Shown here: piece by piece, positions 7,608 to 10,384 of the stretch | How positions within the stretch are numbered: position 1 is the first letter of the stretch | Layout: every line of letters starts with the position of its first letter | DNA from: Spirochaeta sp. | GTDB lineage: Bacteria; Spirochaetota; Spirochaetia; DSM-27196; Alkalispirochaetaceae | Assembly (NCBI GenBank): GCA_007117185.1 | Contig: SKHA01000034.1 | Span: 1-10,384, forward strand | Length of the DNA stretch: 10,384 bases | Direction: 5' to 3' | Program-made: the position numbers and the translations under genes | The notes under the pieces: generated by a model | Seen by the model: only the letters and a program-made list of their open reading frames with translations | Told to the model about the DNA's origin: nothing | Databases searched by the model: none

Positions 7608-8067
7608 TTCGCCTCCTGCCCCTCAGCTTCGACGCCAGCCGCAGGGCACGCTCAAATTCATCCGGTCCGGCGCAGCGGCTCTGAAACGCGCGGCTCCACT
7701 GGGGGATCTCCTCCTGGGCGGTGACTCCCCGTTCCGACAGCAGCTGCCACGCCAGCATCACCAGCGCCGGCAGCACGTCTTCGCAGCGGGAGATACCCAC
7801 CTTGTCAAAGGCGCGCATGATGTCCTGAAACAGTTCGTGGCTTCCCAGCCCCTCAATGGTGGTCACTTCCATCCCCTGGACGCGGTACGCCGGCAGGATG
7901 CACGCCGGAACGGGGCGCCCCGCCAGCAGCACAGTGCAGCGCATGCACCGCCCCCCATCGCAGGGTCCGTCCTGCGCGCCTTCGGCGGAGATGTGACGCC
8001 AGATCGGTTCGGTGGGTTCGCATTCGAAGGTTCGTCTGGTCCCGTTCACGGTGCATTCAATGGTCAT
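7588..8067 (-). CDS. Xanthine dehydrogenase-like [2Fe-2S] subunit with an incomplete second cluster
   Basis: The 159-residue protein has the length and layout of the small iron-sulfur subunit of molybdenum hydroxylases (CoxS/XdhC-like), which carries electrons between the molybdenum centre and FAD. The N-terminal plant-ferredoxin-type site is complete: C36, C41, C44 and C56 in a C-x4-C-x2-C-x11-C arrangement, followed by VTTIEGL at 68-74. The C-terminal helical domain normally holds a second cluster through QCGxC and CRC motifs. Here the first reads RCEDV (C95 kept, second position V98) and the second reads SRC (S130, C132 kept), so two of four ligands are missing. The protein ends in an arginine-rich tail (RGRRRNERNRR). 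Its ATG overlaps the large-subunit stop by one base, and its 3' end overlaps the FAD-subunit gene by 20 bases. Family membership is clear; a working two-cluster electron chain is doubtful. Confidence 0.87.
   Translation of the reverse strand: MTIECTVNGTRRTFECEPTEPIWRHISAEGAQDGPCDGGRCMRCTVLLAGRPVPACILPAYRVQGMEVTTIEGLGSHELFQDIMRAFDKVGISRCEDVLPALVMLAWQLLSERGVTAQEEIPQWSRAFQSRCAGPDEFERALRLASKLRGRRRNERNRR
7612..7617 (-). promoter_or_regulatory. Strong ribosome binding site for the FAD subunit
   Basis: A perfect AGGAGG on the minus strand sits four bases upstream of the ATG at 7607, inside the 3' end of the iron-sulfur subunit gene. It fixes the start of the FAD subunit and the 20-base gene overlap. 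Confidence 0.7.
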
Positions 8068-10082
8068 TACAAGTCGTCCCTGAGCATACGCAGGGTATCA
8101 CTCATCCGGGTTGGAGAGGAATCCAGAAAGAGCCCCGTTGCCTGTGAGAGGGCGCTGGTGAGGGCCGCCGGGACGGTGAGAAAGGGAATCTCTCCCAGTC
8201 CGGTGGGTCCGTCCTTTCGGGCTGCGTTCATGAAGACCACCCGTACCCGTGGTGCCAGATCCTCCGCAAAGGGGGCGTAGCGCCGTCGCAACGGACGCTC
8301 GTTGAGCCGGGACGGAGTGGGAAACCCCTCGTGGAGCGCCCAACTGAGAGACTGGTAGATTCCCCGGCGGATCTCCGCCTCCGCGGCGGATCGATCAAGT
8401 ATGCGCCCGGCATAGACGATCAGGGTAACCGTCCGCACCTGGACGGTCATCGTTGCCGGGGCGATGGTTGTCTCCACCGCGGCGGCACCAACGGACCGCA
8501 ACGCCTCGGCGGGGCTGCGGGTTGCCCGGGACCCCCGAACCGCCCGACGCACCTGAATGGGCAGGGGCTCCCGAAAGCGCTGTTTCTGGATCGCATCGCA
8601 GCAGCTCTGGATCGCTCGGGGAATCTGCGCGATCCCCCGGGAGAACAGCCGCGGTCCGGATTCACCCTGTTCGTTCCGCAGGGAGGTCTCAAGCAGAACC
8701 TCGTCCAGCTCCATCTGCAGACTCTGGGCAACCACCTGCCGCCAGGATTGGCGCAACCGCGGGTTCGGAGTGGGGACGGAACAGAACAGGCGGGCGGTGC
8801 CGTCCGCGTCCAGACGCACCGTCACGGCGCCGCGGTCCTCCCCGGCGATGAAGCCGCTTGCCTGCTCGGCGATGGCACACCCGATCCCCTTGAGGACGCT
8901 GCTGTTCTGGGGCAGCTGCAGACGGCGCTTGCGAACCAGTTCGTTTGCTGCGTAGCGGCGGTTGAAGTCCGATTCATCAGCCAGGCGTTGGGCAATCTCG
9001 GAAAGGATCGGCCAGTCCTGCCGCAGGTTGCGCAGGCGCCACGCCACCGGGTCCTCATCAAAGAGGGAAGCCAGACGGTTGAAATGGACCTCCCGGGCAA
9101 AGGTGATCTGAGCGGTGCCGGCACCCTCGAACGCACCCATCGGGGGAGCGCTGCTGCGCATAGTCCGCAGTGTGGCGGAGACGGAAACAGGGCTGTAGAG
9201 GGAGAGGGTCGCGTCCTTCATCCGAGCTGCCGTCTCCTCCTGGAGGGTGGGGTAGGCGCCGCCGTCCAGCTCGATCTCGCAGGTGTTGACCAGCAGCCTG
9301 CCGGTATCGCTGACCCGGCTGTGCATCCGGATCCGGGCGGGGCTGCGGCCGCCGGAGAGAAAGCTCTCACGCCCCCGCAGGGCGATCCGTACTGACGTTC
9401 CCACCGTCGTCGCGGCGATCACCGCCAGAACTGCAAGGTGGGCCGGCAGGTGCAGTGCGCCGTCCCGGGGGGCCTGCACCGGAATCACCCGCAGGTCGAT
9501 CTGTTTTGAGGGCAACGTCGTGGTCAGCGCGACGGACTCGCGGACAATGGCCGGCCACTGGGTGGGCAGGCGGACAGTCCACCCCTGCGCTGCTGCTTCC
9601 CGCTTCGCCGTGGCACCGGCGGGGGTCCCTGAGCCTGGACGGGCCTCTGCCCAGAGCGGCACGTCCATCCCGTGCAACTGCAGCTCCGTGTGATAGCTGC
9701 CCTCAACCAGGTGGTCGCTCTCCTGGTCTGCCTCGTGTTCCCGGCTCTCCCACTGGACCGTGCCAATCAAGCGGTTCTCAGTGGAAATGGAGAGGTCCCG
9801 ATGCTGGGGGATTTGAGGTACCAGGGCGTCCAGGACGGACCACTCCGGTCCCACCACGATCCCGATGATCTCACCGGCGTAGGCGGAATGCCCGGGCAGG
9901 ACGGGAATAGTCTGGTAGGGCGGGGCGAGATACACCTCCGTTGACCAGGACTCTGCGGTGACAAGGGTATATCCCTCCGGAAGAGTGGCAGCAACGACGC
10001 TGTGCGGGCCGATTGACGAACCAGGGTGGTCCGCCAGGACGCACCGGGCGTACAGGAGCGTGTGGTTCTCGGCGGCGCTCAC
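8067..10082 (-). CDS. Divergent xanthine dehydrogenase-like molybdopterin-binding large subunit
   Basis: The 671-residue protein has the architecture of the large subunit of xanthine dehydrogenase/aldehyde oxidase-type molybdenum hydroxylases. Residues about 8-95 resemble the a/b hammerhead domain (LPEGYTLVTA; GEIIGIVVGPE). Residues about 125-350 match the first molybdopterin-binding domain (LPTQWPAIV, GRSPARI, DGGAYPTL, GAFEGAGTAQ, DEDPVAWRLRN). Residues about 370-650 match the second (SDFNRRYAANEL, GPRLFSRG). The active-site glutamate of the family is probably E631 in GLGEIPF. Key motifs are altered: the glycine-rich GGFGGKE-type loop is replaced around residues 203-210 by APRDGAL, the usual GAFRG Arg is Glu at 319, and the GQG-like loop is replaced near 437-443. 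It is slightly shorter than typical bacterial homologues, which have roughly 700-780 residues. The GTG start has a strong ribosome binding site, and the TAA stop overlaps the next ATG by one base (TAATG). Whether it binds molybdenum cofactor or acts on purines is uncertain. Confidence 0.85.
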   Translation of the reverse strand: MSAAENHTLLYARCVLADHPGSSIGPHSVVAATLPEGYTLVTAESWSTEVYLAPPYQTIPVLPGHSAYAGEIIGIVVGPEWSVLDALVPQIPQHRDLSISTENRLIGTVQWESREHEADQESDHLVEGSYHTELQLHGMDVPLWAEARPGSGTPAGATAKREAAAQGWTVRLPTQWPAIVRESVALTTTLPSKQIDLRVIPVQAPRDGALHLPAHLAVLAVIAATTVGTSVRIALRGRESFLSGGRSPARIRMHSRVSDTGRLLVNTCEIELDGGAYPTLQEETAARMKDATLSLYSPVSVSATLRTMRSSAPPMGAFEGAGTAQITFAREVHFNRLASLFDEDPVAWRLRNLRQDWPILSEIAQRLADESDFNRRYAANELVRKRRLQLPQNSSVLKGIGCAIAEQASGFIAGEDRGAVTVRLDADGTARLFCSVPTPNPRLRQSWRQVVAQSLQMELDEVLLETSLRNEQGESGPRLFSRGIAQIPRAIQSCCDAIQKQRFREPLPIQVRRAVRGSRATRSPAEALRSVGAAAVETTIAPATMTVQVRTVTLIVYAGRILDRSAAEAEIRRGIYQSLSWALHEGFPTPSRLNERPLRRRYAPFAEDLAPRVRVVFMNAARKDGPTGLGEIPFLTVPAALTSALSQATGLFLDSSPTRMSDTLRMLRDDL
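8077..8081 (-). promoter_or_regulatory. Ribosome binding site for the [2Fe-2S] subunit
   Basis: A minus-strand AGGGA lies nine bases upstream of the ATG at 8067, within the last codons of the large-subunit gene. It supports the TAATG stop-start junction as a reinitiation site. Confidence 0.45.
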
Positions 10083-10384
10083 GGTCCCTCCTCAGCGGCC
10101 ACCGCTTCTCCCGGCTCCAGCCCCGCCGGCAGGAGCTCCTCCAGCGCCGCGATCACCCGTTGCTGATCTGCCTGCTCCAGCCCCGGGAAGAGGGGCAGGC
10201 TCAAAAGCTGCGGAGCCACCTCAGCGGTTCGGGGCAGCGGTGGGATCTGTACGTCGGCGTGAGTACTCCAGTAGGGCATCTGGTGCAGGGGAATGTAGTG
10301 CACCGACGTGCCGATGCCCCGTCGGGAGAGCTCTTCGATGAGGGCATCCCGATGGCAGCTCAGCACTCGCAGCACGTACAGATG
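10079..10384 (-). CDS. DegT/DnrJ/EryC1/StrS family PLP aminotransferase, C-terminal fragment
   Basis: This is the last 101 residues of a gene whose start lies beyond the right edge; the frame is open to position 10384. The visible part begins HLYVLRV and continues with a helix and a GIGTSVHYIPLH segment, followed by LPLFPGL. These are hallmarks of the C-terminal domain of the DegT/DnrJ/EryC1/StrS aminotransferases. Those PLP enzymes usually transfer an amino group to a keto group on a nucleotide-linked sugar, for surface polysaccharide or glycan modification. The catalytic lysine and the PLP-binding part are outside the window, so activity and substrate cannot be judged. The stop codon (TGA, 10081-10079) overlaps the GTG start of the next gene by four bases, so the two are probably translated in a coupled way. 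A sugar aminotransferase has no obvious metabolic link to the downstream genes. Family assignment is confident; substrate is unknown. Confidence 0.88.
   Translation of the reverse strand, partial: HLYVLRVLSCHRDALIEELSRRGIGTSVHYIPLHQMPYWSTHADVQIPPLPRTAEVAPQLLSLPLFPGLEQADQQRVIAALEELLPAGLEPGEAVAAEEGP
10087..10091 (-). promoter_or_regulatory. Strong ribosome binding site for the large molybdenum-hydroxylase-like subunit
   Basis: On the minus strand a GGAGG core, within GAGGAGGG, sits four bases upstream of the GTG at 10082. It supports that GTG as the real start despite the four-base overlap with the preceding gene. Confidence 0.7.

Noticed and set aside
8331..9395. A 354-codon plus-strand frame opposite the large hydroxylase-like subunit
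   Set aside because: It is a complement shadow of a gene with clear family motifs; its own translation shows no recognisable family.
6762..10082. The hydroxylase-like trio considered as pseudogenes
   Set aside because: All three frames are uninterrupted, near family length, with good ribosome binding sites and precise overlaps. Motif loss without frame damage fits divergence better than decay.
8067..10082. Naming the large subunit simply as xanthine dehydrogenase
   Set aside because: The family fold is clear but the missing cofactor motifs make purine hydroxylation unproven, so no gene symbol or substrate was given.

Overview
The window is a GC-rich bacterial segment in which every gene I can support lies on the minus strand, so transcription runs from position 10384 down to position 1. 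There are nine genes, two of them cut by the window edges. No non-coding stretch is longer than about 10 bases. Most neighbours overlap by 1 to 20 bases, as ATGA, GTGA or TAATG junctions, so the segment reads as one tightly packed operon or a set of nested transcription units. No tRNA, rRNA, CRISPR array, insertion sequence or convincing terminator is visible. The styles of DnaE, YggT and the molybdenum-hydroxylase subunits remind me of the Spirochaetota, but this is an impression from memory that the sequence alone cannot prove.

In the direction of transcription the layout is as follows. (1) The C-terminal end of a DegT/DnrJ/EryC1/StrS-type PLP aminotransferase, 10384-10079. (2) Three genes related to the xanthine dehydrogenase / CO dehydrogenase family: a molybdopterin-binding-type large subunit (10082-8067), a [2Fe-2S] small subunit (8067-7588) and an FAD subunit (7607-6762). 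(3) dnaE, the replicative DNA polymerase III alpha subunit (6729-3316, with an alternative TTG start at 6765). (4) A YggT-family membrane protein (3319-2729). (5) recG, the branched-DNA helicase (2719-737). (6) rsmD, the 16S rRNA G966 methyltransferase (740-186). (7) The first 63 codons of a gene resembling hisZ, the ATP phosphoribosyltransferase regulatory subunit (189-1).

The most unusual part is the molybdenum-hydroxylase-like trio. All three frames are intact, translationally coupled and clearly recognisable in fold. However, the large subunit lacks the usual glycine-rich GGFGGKE-type loop and carries Glu in place of Arg in the GAFRG motif. The small subunit keeps the four plant-ferredoxin-type cysteines but has only two of the four cysteines expected for the second [2Fe-2S] cluster. 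The trio therefore looks like a diverged or repurposed relative of xanthine dehydrogenase, directly upstream of and coupled to core replication and repair genes. The rest (dnaE, yggT, recG, rsmD, hisZ) is conventional housekeeping content.
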